This document shows, in pieces, positions 31,801-44,066 of a stretch of 64,000 nucleotides of DNA. The stretch lies in the NCBI GenBank assembly GCA_030295235.1, contig AP026149.1, forward strand, positions 124,001 through 188,000, written 5' to 3'. A program made the position numbers and the translations under genes. Below the pieces are notes generated by a model. The model was not told the DNA's origin, made no database searches, and saw nothing but the letters and a program-made list of their open reading frames with translations. This DNA is from Fistulifera solaris. Taxonomy: Eukaryota; Bacillariophyta; Bacillariophyceae; Naviculales; Stauroneidaceae. Each line of letters opens with the position of its first letter. The first letter of the stretch is position 1.

Positions 31801-33827
31801 TCTGGCTTTCCTCGACGTGGCTGGGAACCTCTTGCCTTCTGAATCACTATTGAACACGAATTCTGCTCCTGTAGAACGCCGAATCCACCGCCACTAGCCA
31901 AGTATGACGACACACGCCCGACGTCATCGTCATCCACTGTCTCCTTCAGCGTAACAACCTCTCCACTTCGAACATAAATACCCTCTCCAAGCTCTGCCGC
32001 AGCATTTTCATCGTCATCTTCCTCGACAGGATACTCTTCGTCCACACCGCCATCCTCGTCTTCGATGCGCTCATTCAGACTGTACCTAACATCTGAGCTA
32101 AGTCTATTGGTTTCCATCCATCGCTTAGCAAGATTACCTGTTTCACTGAAGAGCGTGTGACACATTTCAATCTCGACGATATTAGTGATGTCACATCGAT
32201 TGTGTTTCTCGCTTTCTTTTTCAAAGGGGATTTCATAGAGAGTCAAATAGATGGGTTGGTTGCCAAAAGCTTATTCATCCCGAATGGGCGGATGCCTGGT
32301 AGATTACAGCAGTGCCAATCTAAAAAATCCACATAAGCGCTCCACAATGACAGAGTGTACGTATCGTCAAGGTTCCATTTGATGGCTATCCCTTTCTTTC
32401 GATTTTTGATGGATTCCGGGTCTTCAAATATCTCCTCACCAAGGGATGGAGGCTCTTGTCCTGGAGGCGTAGCAACTACCCGATTCATTCCTTCTTCAAC
32501 AGGGAAGGCCATATGCGGCTTTTCAAATTTTCCGTCGGATGATTTCGGACTACCGGTAATACTGTAGTGGAATGAGTTGTTTGTCGTCTTAACAAATGCC
32601 ATTGCAGCACTGACGAAAGCTCGTTGAATCATACCCATGCGAATTGTCTCGCCGATCTCACAGGCGAAGTACACACGTCCGGTTGGAACTTTTTTCAGTT
32701 TAATTTGAAACTGAAACTCGAATCGACGTTGTTTCCCCGACATGTAATTGCACGTTGCTGAGTTTTCAGACGTTCCTTTTTCTTTGGTAGGATCATCGAC
32801 ATCAGGAGTACGAATTAAAATCATCATTTTCCCATCGAAATAGTCCGTGTTCAGTATATACGGTGTGCTCACGTTTGGAAAGATTCGCTGCTGTGTGCCA
32901 GCATCGATCACAAAAAATGGTTCAAGGGAGGGATGGACGCAACGGGTTGTCGACGTGACTCCGGTGAACAAGAGGCGCCCGGGAGAAGCTGTTCCCTCCG
33001 GAGTACGATCTTGGTCGTCGATTGTTATGCTAGAGCTACGATGACGTAAACGTATCGAAGACCGCCGCGAAGGTGTTTTCGGGTCGTTCATCTCATCCAT
33101 CACAAGATCTTGTTCTTCGTGAAAGTCTCGAAGTAATGTACCAGGGATGTAGTCCGGAGGGTTTGGTGACTGGGGTATTCGATAAACCCAGTTCCTGTAA
33201 CCTTGATGATCAGAGATGTTCTCTTTTTCCTTTTTACGTTGGTGCATCCATGTGCCCCCAAGTATGCACAAGCATGTTAGCCAAGCAACACCGGTGTATT
33301 CTGCAATTTTTCGCATGGCGGGAAGAGCAACCGGAAAGTAGGTACCCAGAACAAAGCTGGATGATATCAAAAATAGTTGCCGCATAGCAATTTCAAAATT
33401 GGACACAAATGCTTGGCTCGTGTCCCCAACACTTAGCCCGTCATCTGTATGACCAAGAGATTTGTTGCTGCCTGGTAAAAAACTGTGAAGGTTGCATCAT
33501 TTCATTGCGAGGTGACTTAAGAGGAGGACCTCGCATCCCTCCTATTGTATTCCCAGCCAAATCTTCAGAAGAGTGGTTCCGTCGCACGGAATCGTTGTCT
33601 CCTTGTTCCCCAATGGCGCAATATTCTTCATTTCGTTGAAATCGATTTGTCAGCCTTCTCCACGGTCGCGGACGTCCTTTTTTGGTAGACCGTTTGACCC
33701 CCTGACTACCCTCCTCCAACGTTTGCTTCTGAACACTGCTTCTTTGCTCAGGTAACGGCGTTTCTGGTCTTTGTGGTTCCGATTGAGAGGGGAATGCCTC
33801 AGTTCGACTAAAGGATGCATCGGTCAT
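28812..33827 (-). CDS. DUF1769-PH-DUF547 multidomain protein, several frame breaks
   Basis: Start at 33827 (MTDASFSR). A membrane-hydrophobic segment follows (FLISSSFVLGTYFPVALP and VAWLTCLCILGGTW). Next is a DUF1769-type domain (RRFEFQFQIKLKKVPTGRVY, KWNLDDTYTLSLWSAYVDFL, LLATNPSI), then a segment with repeated LSLHRGWWLKW / FYLRHKRWSKYLVG units that could be beta-trefoil-like, an acidic linker, a PH-like domain (EEWCGLYEKCIAFYAPLS, LKDIEGVRLLD) and a DUF547 domain (YVNVYHCLLQHALL, YEIGGDIFSLAELSNCIIRG, and a strand ending in VVHTGDTSC). Frame changes occur at 33461-33463, 32245-32247, about 31045-31100, 30133-30139 (A7 run on the coding strand), 29402-29403 and about 29200-29250. Corrected length about 1,660 residues. 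PH plus DUF547 suggests a membrane or signalling role; the biochemistry of DUF547 is unknown. Confidence 0.75.
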
Positions 33828-34513
33828 TGTGACCTTGTGCAAAGCGACAAATGAAAGAAGTCTTCCGCGCGATACAGCTCGCTCCCTTGATTGGTGATGT
33901 CAAACTGAATGAAGTGGTAGTTTTTATCCTTTTTGAAGAGTTTTTCGATTCTCGAAGTAAATGATTTGTTTCGAGTTTCAAAACAAACTGAAGGGTGTTT
34001 TTTTTTGAGTGCGGTTCCTTTGAAAACGTCGCATGGGCCTTTTTGTGTCGAGGTGCGAAGAACGGTCACGAGTTGTGTGTCATACTGTAGGACATGGAGT
34101 AAATAAGGGGATTTATCAGCGTCAAAGTTCAGGGGTTAGGGTTAGGGCTTTGGGTAAACGTGTGACGTGTCACAGGACACAGGACTATACCGGTACGGTA
34201 CTGGTACTGGTACCGTACCGTGTTTCATGCGCTATTTAAAATCTATCGGACAAACCAAAAACATCAACGTTATCTGGTACATTAACAAGAAGATTTTATC
34301 TGTTAAATTTGAAACAACAAAAGGTTCTTTTATAGGATCTATTTGTAGAGTACAAATAAAACGGTTATTTGCTCGATGTTGCTCCGCTTTGTTTCGTTCA
34401 TTCGATGTTTTCATTTTTTTGGTTACTTGCTTTCGTCAGATGGATGATCCTCGTCCAAACAGGATCTAAACGAAAGCTATTATCCCGTAACGTTTCTCAA
34501 ATAAAACACAATA
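33828..34513. promoter_or_regulatory. Divergent promoter with telomere-like G-quadruplex motif and GGTACC palindrome
   Basis: The region separates a minus-strand start (33827) from a plus-strand start (34514). It contains GGGGTTAGGGTTAGGG followed by CTTTGGG at 34132-34154, a four-tract G-quadruplex motif built on the TTAGGG telomere unit, and, 35 bp further, an inverted repeat with arms CGGTACGGTAC (34191-34201) and GTACCGTACCG (34210-34220). No gene is seen. Confidence 0.5.
34132..34154. repeat. Interstitial TTAGGG-type repeat and potential G-quadruplex
   Basis: Two and a half perfect TTAGGG units followed by a fourth G-tract after CTTT. All four runs have at least three G with loops of 3, 3 and 4 nt, so the plus strand fits the G-quadruplex rule. 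The minus strand reads CCCTAACCCTAACCCC, resembling a plant telo-box or a telomerase RNA template, although longer than typical templates. Confidence 0.75.
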
Positions 34514-37500
34514 ATGGATTTCCGCGTCCCGGTGCCTGGAGGCGAGATCTCGGACGACGAGAATGATGCGATGGAAACAGTCCCTCTCACTCCACGCGAA
34601 GCAACGGCCCCGTCATCCCAATCCACAGAACTATCCTTGATGGAGAGATCAAAAGACTATCTAGCTTTCTTTCGGTCTCCTATGAGTGCGACCGACTCAA
34701 ACGACTCTCCAGCGCAGGATTCTGCGAGTGGCAGTCCAAGTAACCAAAATTTTACCAAGACCTTCAACAGCAATAATTCGCCAATATTCCCTTCTCATTA
34801 TGAGCCGGAGCAACCAGAGTACGAGAACTATGACAATGAACATGTTGCTCATACCACCCAGATGGGTCAAAGCTATTATCCAAGTCATTATTATGCTCAA
34901 CCAACACCTCGCTCCACAAATTACCGACATACCGCTTCCCTGCCATCGTCCAACACTTCTCAATCGAATGAAACGTCAAAATATTCAGATAACTACTCAG
35001 TCATGACTTCTGCAAGTCATTTGCTCGGAGAAAGCTTAATAAGTCCATCTCAGAGCATACAAACCATGGACGACTACGATGAAGAGGCCGGAATGTACAC
35101 TGACAATCAGATCGCTCATCAACCAATCCAAAATACAAACAACTCGCGTGTTTCAATAGTCACTTACCAAGATCCGAATCCGTTTCGCGCTATATGGAGG
35201 AATCTTGTGGACGAAAGCTATCTTATTGGGCTTGACGTTGTGCAAACCCTGAGGACGTTGAGACATCCACAAATACCTTTGTCACCGCGATCTCGAAATC
35301 TAACGGATTTACGGTATTTGACTCAGCAGCATAAAACGAAACTCCAGCAAATTAGTGGAAGTGACTCGTTTGCTAAACCACTCGGGACAGATGATGATCG
35401 CTTCGATTTTGTTCTTCTTCTGCAACCACAGGAAGTGTATGCTTTCTGGTCCGAAATACTTGACTTCCGCACTGAACTACTGGGAATTGAAGCGGTAGAA
35501 GCAATGGAAAACAATTGGTCATCCTTGTACGATATTCCGAGTCCCTCTCAAGATCCAAATGGACTTGGTTCGTTTTCCACCGATGAGACGTCTCATTCGT
35601 CAAACAGCTCCGAGGCACGCGACGTCGTTGACCTGGGGACACCTCCACCGGGCATTCACCGGAGGAGGGTGAAAAGTGAAAAGCGAGATGCATCACCTTC
35701 TACTATTTCATCGCAGGGCGGTGGCACTGGAACGAATGCTTTGCATCGCAATTCACCAGGTCTCTACAGTCTAGCCGAATGTAGTCGCATATCTTCGAGA
35801 ACAAAAAACAGTCTTTTTGATCGAGCACTGGAGCAGCAGACAACCATCGTGTCTACAGAACCAATGAAAAGCCCCGAACAGAGATCGGACAAAGAAAAGT
35901 ACTACAACGAGGATACTGCTACTCATGTACCGGTGACCGCACCAGTAGTTCCGGCAAGTCAGCAACGACGACGGTGGGGTAACCAGTCCGCAAGCGGATA
36001 CACGCCTCACGCAGTTTCTCCTCCCTGTTCGAAGTCTGACGCGCGGTGCAAGCACCGTGAAGAGACCTACGGTATTGCGACCTCTTGGACACGGCATCGG
36101 ATCCATAGCGGAAGCGCAGGATCCTAATGTGCTCCGCATTGAAGATATTCCCAACCAGATAATTCCTAGAGGAATAGCAGCCCGTACAAACGGCATGCTG
36201 CCATTCCTCAGTGCGCTGAAAAGAGGCATTGTCGTCCGTCGACATCGCCCCGGTCAAAGTGCCTCCTTTTTAAACTATTATCAAACGATGGTGGTGACAC
36301 GATCCAATTTTTACCCGTTAACACGGATGCGGCTACGGTTGCGTTCAAAGAGCAAAGAGTTCGGCATAATAAAACGCTTCGAGACGAGGCTAACGCTGAT
36401 AATATATTACAAGCGTGGAGCTTTTCGTCTGCAGATGAAACTGATAAGCACGCCGCAGATCCTTTCTCCGTTCCTGATTACGTCGCAGCCAAACAGTACA
36501 GGGATGAAATCAGCAGGAAAACGTCTTTTTGAAAAAAGTGAATGATCTAGCATGTCAAGTTGGCCAGGGGGGTAGTTTCAAGGCATGTGACATTATAGCC
36601 GTTCATCCTGCCCGGAACCAAGATCCTCGATCCAGTTGCGGCGAATGCGGGTCATTTACTTTGAGAAAATCCAAATCAGATTACGTTGATAAGCTTTCGT
36701 TCTCTGTTGTGTTGCGTAATCAGCGCTTAGCAAGAGGAGCATCCTCTAGCGTAGATGAGCTGGAAGAAAAAATGGAACAGTGGCGAAGGTAACGAAGCGT
36801 TATTTCGATATATCGACTTCGAAGTCCCAACAGAAGGAGAATATTGGCTAGTGTTCCGGGGCATGCTGTTGCTCCATCGAGACGCTGTAATCGGTCGATT
36901 TGCCGAACAACGAGCAGCTGGAATTGGATGCCACTACCCGCGACTGGAATTGGAGCAGCGCGAACACTTTGATTTAACAAAGCACAATGTTCTTCACCAA
37001 GACGAATTCCACGAGCCCGTCACGGCGAGTTATCTCGAAAAAACTTATTGTGAAGTGGAGAAATCTTGACCCGACATACATGGTTGGATACACTTTACCA
37101 CAAGCCCGACCTCCTCCTTCTGACTACTTTCTGGGGTTTCGATCACCAGGCACATCGATCTGGAGCCGATTACGACAAGCGGGTCTCGAAACGCAACGTG
37201 TGTATGCGCTTGATCGACGCTCAGTCATGATCAAGATCCGTTGCCCAAATGATCGACTCATGGATGTCGCTGAAGTTCTTCGTCTGAAACTTAAAACTCG
37301 TGATGGTTCTTTCGCACCCTTCAGAGAAGATATGATAGAGTTTTATCATGATCTAAACGATCCTTTGGAAAGACTCTTGGGGTCGTGTGCGAATCCCGAT
37401 GGATTTCAATTTCCCTCAGCGTTTCGACAGACAATAATCGACTTTATTGTGGGTTCGAGAATCCGTGACACAGGAGCTGAACTTGGCCAGAATACAGATC

Positions 37501-39393
37501 TAGGAAAACTGATTCAAGCACGGGTCCCGTTGCACATGCCCGAAAAACTCGATGCCATTTTTCATTCATGGTTTTACTTCTGGAAGAAAGAGAATTTTTT
37601 AGACATTCACTCAACAGGTGTGTCTCTACACAAACTGCTCCCAACAGATAAACACAGTCAGGGGGAACACGATCGACAAACCCACTCTAAGGTGGTATTA
37701 TCGTTTTTTCATTGGCTGTTTCCATCAGCCTCTTGACTCTATTGAGCAATACTTTGGAGAGAAGGTAGCTTTCTATTTCGCCTGGCTTCAGCACACAGCG
37801 TCGCACTTGATATGGCTATCAATCATCGGATTCATCTTATTTCTCTTCCAGATAGGTAGTGGTAACTGGGATCATCCGCTGAGACCATTTTTTGCTATGG
37901 TTGTCATGCTGTGGACCTTTACGGTGCTAACTAACTGGCGAAAACGGGCAAACTACTTGGCATTTACATGGGGGACGATGGATTACAAGGAACAGGAAGT
38001 TGCTCGTCCTCAATTTTATGGTGACTACATCCGTGACGAGATTACTGGCGAGTGGGTTGTAACATATCCAAAATGGAAACGTTGGCTGAAGTACATGATT
38101 TCCTTCCCATTGACAATTATCTTTACTTGCGGTACCCTCATTATCATTCTTTGGGTCCATTCGAATCGAGATCTGCAGCTTGCAGCATACCTCAACTCTA
38201 ACCCTGAAGGCATGGAGGTACATGGAATCGACGCCATTACCGAGAAAAAAGCAGGTGGTGGAGGTCGAACTAACGAAAGAGAACCTCTTGGATCCTTACT
38301 TCTGGTACCTTGTTGTCGGCATGCCGGCAATGCTTGGTCTGTGTTTCCCTTTGCTGAACTTCGTGTTGATGAAATTGTCAGTTTGCCTGAATGATTTCGA
38401 GAATTACAGAACCGAATCGGAGTATCGCTCTTTTTGATCATCAAAGTGTTTTCCTTCAGATTCGTTTGTTATTTCGGTACGCTGTATTATTATGCGTTCG
38501 TATCAGTGGGTGACAAGACATCAATCCAGAATGGCATTTTACGTGTTGCCTCAGGGGTTTTGGTTTATACCACAGTTGCGCAGTGGTGGCAAAACTTTGT
38601 GCACGTTTGCTTTCCCATGTTAATTCGTCATCTGCGTTGCAAACGTCGAGAGAACGTGCTTACAGCTGAATTGCGAGCCATTGAGGAGGAAGAAGAAGAA
38701 ATCAGCCGCTCTGCCTTCACAAAGGACAAAGAAGAAATTAGAAAGCGACAAACGATTCTTATTAATAAGCGCCTTCTGCTTGAACAGGCCCAGGATGATG
38801 TTTGGAGCGAGCTGCTTAATCCACAACATGACAGTTTTCCAGAGTATATTCAAGCGGTTGTCCAGTTCACGTATGTGTCATGTTTCAGTGTGGTCTTACC
38901 AATAACTCCACTGTTGTGTCTTTTTTAACTATCTCGTCAGCATGCGACTGGACGCATATAAGCTCTGTAAAGGGAGACGAAGACCTCTTGCTGAGAAGAC
39001 CGGCGGGATTGGGGTGTGGGAACACCTGCTGCATATTGTCGCTGTCATTTCGATCCTTACAAATTGCTGGCTCATGGGATTCACCAGCTCCCAGTTCACG
39101 TGGATTGCTGATTCAGCAAATTACGTTACTCTTTTGCGGTTGTCGTCGGTTGGGAACACATCATGCTTCTCATCAAATACATTGTGCAACAATCAGTTTC
39201 TCCTCTTCCTTCGTGCGTCAGAGATGCAATGAAACGCGAGCAGTTTGAGCTGGATCAACAACGGAACTCCAACATCATGGCACGTCGTATACAGCACCAA
39301 CGTGAAGATGAGCTTAAAGAAAGCCTGATTCGTAAGCGAACTAGCAACCAGAGCTCCACTAGCAGAGGTTCTTCAGATGCGAAAAGTTCATAG
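34514..39393 (+). CDS. Anoctamin (TMEM16) with long N-terminal extension, many frame breaks
   Basis: Predicted calcium-dependent lipid scramblase or chloride channel. The first 520 codons (34514 on) are Ser/Asn/Gln-rich and disordered, then come PH-like or dimerisation-type segments (ARTNGMLPFLSALKRGIVV, YWLVFRGMLLLHRDAVIG). The anoctamin core follows: DSIEQYFGEKVAFYFAWLQH, IWLSIIGFILFLFQIG, WKRWLKYMISFPLTIIFTCG, FRFVCYFGTLYYYAFVSVG, FTYVSCFSVVLPITPLLC, MRLDAYKLCKGRRRPLAEKT, VVVGWEHIMLLIKYIV and a C-terminal VRDAMKREQFELDQQ. Frame changes lie near 36050, and in runs 36267-36271, 36536-36540, 36767-36772, 37038-37043, 37661-37665, 38245-38250, 38431-38435, 38921-38926 and 39132-39135. Each joins two conserved blocks after a one-base correction and none leaves room for an intron. 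Corrected length about 1,620 residues. Convergent with the USP gene, with 56 bp between stops. Confidence 0.85.
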
Positions 39394-39449
39394 GAAATGG
39401 GAGGCGGAGGACGTTGGTTTCAGGCCGCGTAGTGAATATAGGCTTTAGC

Positions 39450-42400
39450 TTAATCAATAGTACTATATCGCGCAATATTTGACGAAGAAAGTTCTCGCCG
39501 GCGGTAAAAAAGTACATATGCCATCTCTGTAGCAACGACATCTGGGGGAATCGGTTCGACAAGCTCATCGTCAAATTGAAGCCACGTCGGCTCGGCGGAT
39601 TCTGCGACAGCCTTCGCAGAAATCAGGGCAGCTTGTTTATTTTGGTTCAATTCAGCTTTAGGGCGACTAAGTCTCCAACCAGAAGGCACATCTAATTCAT
39701 CGGACTGGACATTGATCACTCCGACACCATTGAAAGAGTATCCAACCTCTTCCCTGCCGTCTTTTCCACAATTTGATACTTTGCAGGTTGCTATGTAGTG
39801 ACCTCCCGTCATGCTTCCATAATGATTTACAACCCCTATCAAATCGTAAATGCGAGAGTCTGGATGGAGATTTCGTAGAGCTGGGGAGGTACCATGACAC
39901 CATTCACTCATATCTAAGCCTGTTAGCGGAAAATTCACCTTCGTAGTAATTTTTTCGCGCCACCTTGCTGACATGTTGAAACGTTTTATATGAAAAGTCA
40001 AAAAATCAGGAAGTCGCCATAGATTCATATCTTGTTTTCCTTCCCGAAAGTCTTTGCATCGTGGGCAACGCCAGTTGTCTGACAAAGAAAGCTTTTGTTC
40101 CTTACAAAACTCTTTCAGGCACGATCCTAGCCCCACTCCTCCACTGTCGATGTGATCCTTTTTGCTTCATTTTCACTGTCATTCAGCGAGGCCTTCTTCA
40201 AAATTTCGGCCGATGTTTTATGAGTTTGTACCGGAGGTAAAACGTACGCGACGGACCGGGCAAAAGAGCTCTTCGGAGTGCACAGCTTATCTTTGTTATG
40301 TGGCCGCCAGCAAAGGACAACGACACTGCGTGCAGTCACAAAATTGGCAATTGTCCTGTTCAGCAAAAATGGGAACAATTCTTCCTCTGGAGAGCCTTGT
40401 GTTTTGTCTGCATTTACAGGATCCATGCTGCTGATCCTGATTTCAAAGGGCAAGAGTGCGAGGTAATCAGCTACTTTTCAACTCCAGCTCGCTAACGAGC
40501 TGTTCCAAAGGAATGGTTAGCTTGGTCAATTTCACAGTCTCAGTGTCGTCAGTGGTTAGCCCCAGTCCGAGCCGCACATATTTTCGGTCGTATTCCAATA
40601 AGATATCGATCAATTCAGATACTGTTCTTTGAATTTTGTCATAATATCGAGATTCATGGAGTGCCCGCTCGACGAACGGGTCAGCTGATGTCTGGGGCCC
40701 TTTGCGTTCCTCAGGGTCGACAGGAGGATAGTAAAGGAATCGCGATACCTGAGCAAGAATTTGTGCCCCAGCGCGAGCATTGGTCCACTCATTTCGGCAG
40801 GATGCGTAGAATGGTAAACCGAAATAAACGGACGTATTATCGTAGCGGTGGTACACGAGGAGGTCGGTAGGCTTCGTCTTCGGAGTAGCATGGGAGAAGA
40901 GAGACTGTATATTGCCTTCTTGAAAATCACGTATTGAGTAGGTCTCGTCCCACTTCGAAGAGAAATTATCGAAGTGGACGGACACCCTTCTCGTGTCCTT
41001 AACAACTTCGTCGCAACTTTCATTGCCCTCATTACAAGTTGCATCGTCAAAAACTTTTACTACGCTTCCAGAGAACCAGTTCCCTCTTTGGTCTTTTGCG
41101 TCAACCCTGAGGCCAATTGTAAAATCTTGAGCAGATTCGGGCCACATACGACGAGAAGCTTCTTTGACTAATACCAAAGGATCACTGTCGTAAACACGAC
41201 ATTCCGCGTCATCACCATAACTGTCTAAACATCTCAAAAATGATCGGAATGCGCGGCATTTGCTGTTGCTGTGTTCTCATTTAAAGTGCTATCACCAGAG
41301 AGCTCGGGTTTATCCGTCCATTGCCTGGGGCGCAAGGATGACTCAAAAGCAATAATCGGAGTGACGGAGGCAGCGCTTGCATCATTCTGTCCACGTTTTT
41401 TCATTAACTGACTACATGGTCCTTCTTTGTCGTTCAATGGGATCAAGCTAGCTCGATGTGATAATACCGACTCCGGTTGAAAGCCGTCGTTTTCGACCTC
41501 CTCCAGACGGAAAAGGTGGAGACGCGCTGATGCTATTCCACACAAATTTTGTAATTGCAAGCGGAGATCACCACTGTCTGCCAACCGCGACATTGTGATT
41601 GCGTACTGTTCAGCAACATACGTTTCCAAGGGAGGGCCGCTGCCTTTACGTGGGCCCGCCCTAAACGAATATCGCGTCGAACTTGAGCTTTCTCTGCGTG
41701 ACCTGTTCAGAACCCAGGGGCAAGTTGCTGGCGTTGCTCGACGGTAAAAAGTACATTGAAATATCACATCAGCAATCGTTGGAATCGGTATCGAAAGTAA
41801 GTTGAAAGGATCGAAGTTTCTGCTGGAGTATTGCAAGCAGGACAGGTTACTGTGTTCAAAACCTGTCCCATTGCTACGTCTGAAACGACGGATCTGTTCC
41901 TGCGGAGAAATCTGAAGATATTTTGACTGAGATCGAGGCTGACTGTCCAAAATTAGGAACATAATATACTAACCTTCGCCAAGACTCTTCGCCAACACGA
42001 TTTAGCTGGTGCTGTCTCACGTAGTCGTCACTCAGCGCCTCTACGTAGGGCTTTTTTCTCACCCGGTTGCTGTCTTCGTGCAATACGTCAAGCATATAGT
42101 TTAAGAATTCTTGTGCATCCTGTTGATCAGCCCCGGAAAACTGTGGATTGAACTTCCCGAGGTGAGCCTTAAACCTTATTGGGGATTTCTCGCCAAAGCG
42201 TGAACACCACATAATTTTCATTAGTTCGGCTGACTCTTCGAGAAACTTTCCTCCTGTACCTAACGGATTGTCTCTGTTTAGATCTCCAGTAGCCTTAAAC
42301 ATATTACTCAGAAGATACGCCCGGAGGAGAGGCATATAGCTAATACACTGTAACGCTGAATTCATGTAGCATGTATTGCCAAGGTTGGTTAGTCCACAGG

Positions 42401-43975
42401 CACCAAATCCTGGAAGACTACAAAGTTTTGCTGTCTCTCCTCCCTCAGAAATATTGCTGTTAGTCTTCTTGGTAACAATTGCTGATTTTGTTTTCTCCGC
42501 ACTGACAGATGAAGCTCCATTTGGTTTGGACAATGCTTGTTGATCGGTTTCATTTGTGAATCGGCCGGCGGGCCCAAGCCTGTCTGACTCGACATCTATC
42601 CAGTCTATGTGACCTCCGTGTTCAGAAAAGTCGACTTTTACTCTTTTACTGGCCACACGAAGATCCTCATCACGAGATGCAAATTGGTTCTCTTCGTCAG
42701 ACGTATCTTCATCAATGATATCGACTGCCAACACTGTAACCGGATACCAGCGACCGGTAGAATCCATTGCGTCGACTTTCAAACCAACAAGGTCAGGCGG
42801 TCGTATCATGGGATTGCCATCGACATCAAAACCCTGCAGCATTCTCCTAAACTCGATTTCTTCTTCTACCAGCCTTCTAGCGTGGCCTGCTTTAGCTGCT
42901 GCTTCACGAGGCCAGATTAGTTCAACATCTTTACTCTGGACCGCAAACTCCAAAATGAGACGATCATGGTTTACCACGCCGCCACTTTCGACAGTCGAAT
43001 CATCCGTGTATATTCGCCAATCATTGACGAACCAATCCATATTAGGATGATCAATGTTGCTTTCCAAGACAGCAAGATTGGGTATCGTGGCGTATCTATT
43101 TTTACAAAGTAAGTTCCATGGTCCGTACCGAGACATTGGGGTTTTTAATTCCATAACGTTTGCCCGTTTCCATAAACGAGCTCTTCCTCTTCCATCGACA
43201 CCGAACGCCTTGAACGAATCAAATGTAAATCTCCTAACAGCTTCGGCGAGCAGTCTCCATAAAGGCTCTTCGGGTGTCACCATGACACGAATTGAAGCAA
43301 GCCCTACGTCACCCCTACGGTAGGGTTGAGCGGGATCGCAAAGCTGGACATTTACAACCCACGGATGAGAGGCGACAGAAATCCAGTCAGGCAAACGCGG
43401 CACGCGGTGAACTCTATCGGAACCCGACCGCCCTAAAGATCCACCATGTTCATGTCCATTTCCGTTGTGAATTGCTTCCTTCCTTTCTTTCTTCCCGCCG
43501 ACGTACCTGCTCGTATCCATTTCTTTTGCGGATAGCAGCCGAATGGCTCGTGGTAGTGGCGGACCGCCCCGTATAACTCATATAGCACATTCCAGACTCC
43601 AGGTGGTACAAGTATGTAATCTTCATTTATTTGCAGCAGATTTTTCATCATTTCGTAAGACCCCAGAGCTCCGGCGATGTACACCCCGTCGCCGTCAGTT
43701 TTTTCCACGAGTCGAGAATTGGACAAACTTCGAGGACGCCCTAGACGAGTTCTTCGAACAGGCCGCTCCCCAACCCAACTCCAGGCCACATACGCGCACC
43801 AGGTGTTCCACCAGTCTTGGTCAATACAGTATAAAATCCCGTGCCCTGTTCCACCGCCGCCATCAATTCCTCCTATGCCGCCCCATATCTGGCTGTAGAA
43901 GTCATCAAAAGGAGCTTGGGATTGTGTTCTTGACAAGCTCCTTTGAGCTTCAATAGCTGGTGTCTCGTCTATCAT
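39450..43975 (-). CDS. Ubiquitin-specific protease with N-terminal DUSP domain
   Basis: Cysteine deubiquitinase of the USP4/11/15 (plant UBP5-like) type. The N-terminus from 43975 (MIDETPAIEAQ) has a DUSP domain (WWNTWCAYVAWSWVGE, YILVPPGVWNVLYELYG), then a ubiquitin-like region. The catalytic Cys box is GLTNLGNTCYMNSALQC; a zinc-finger CPxC pair (VTCPAC) precedes FDPFNLLSIPIP; a second pair (WRCPRC) precedes LTFHIKRFN; the His box is YDLIGVVNHYGSMTGGHYIA. Two introns fit: 43433-43506 (74 nt) and 41900-41974 (75 nt). Frame changes remain near 41840, in the runs 41236-41240 and 40475-40478, and near 40130. Corrected length about 1,450 residues. A second Agenet-like segment with repeated GLKVDAMDSTGRWYPV and GLRVDAKDQRGNWFSG lies around the peptidase and its insert. 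Confidence 0.9.
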
Positions 43976-44066
43976 CGCATCGTGATTTGATCCGTAAATT
44001 TCACTTGCCAATGATTGCTGGCGGTGGTTCCATAGCGCCCATTCAGAAGCTACCCACCGCGCCTCG

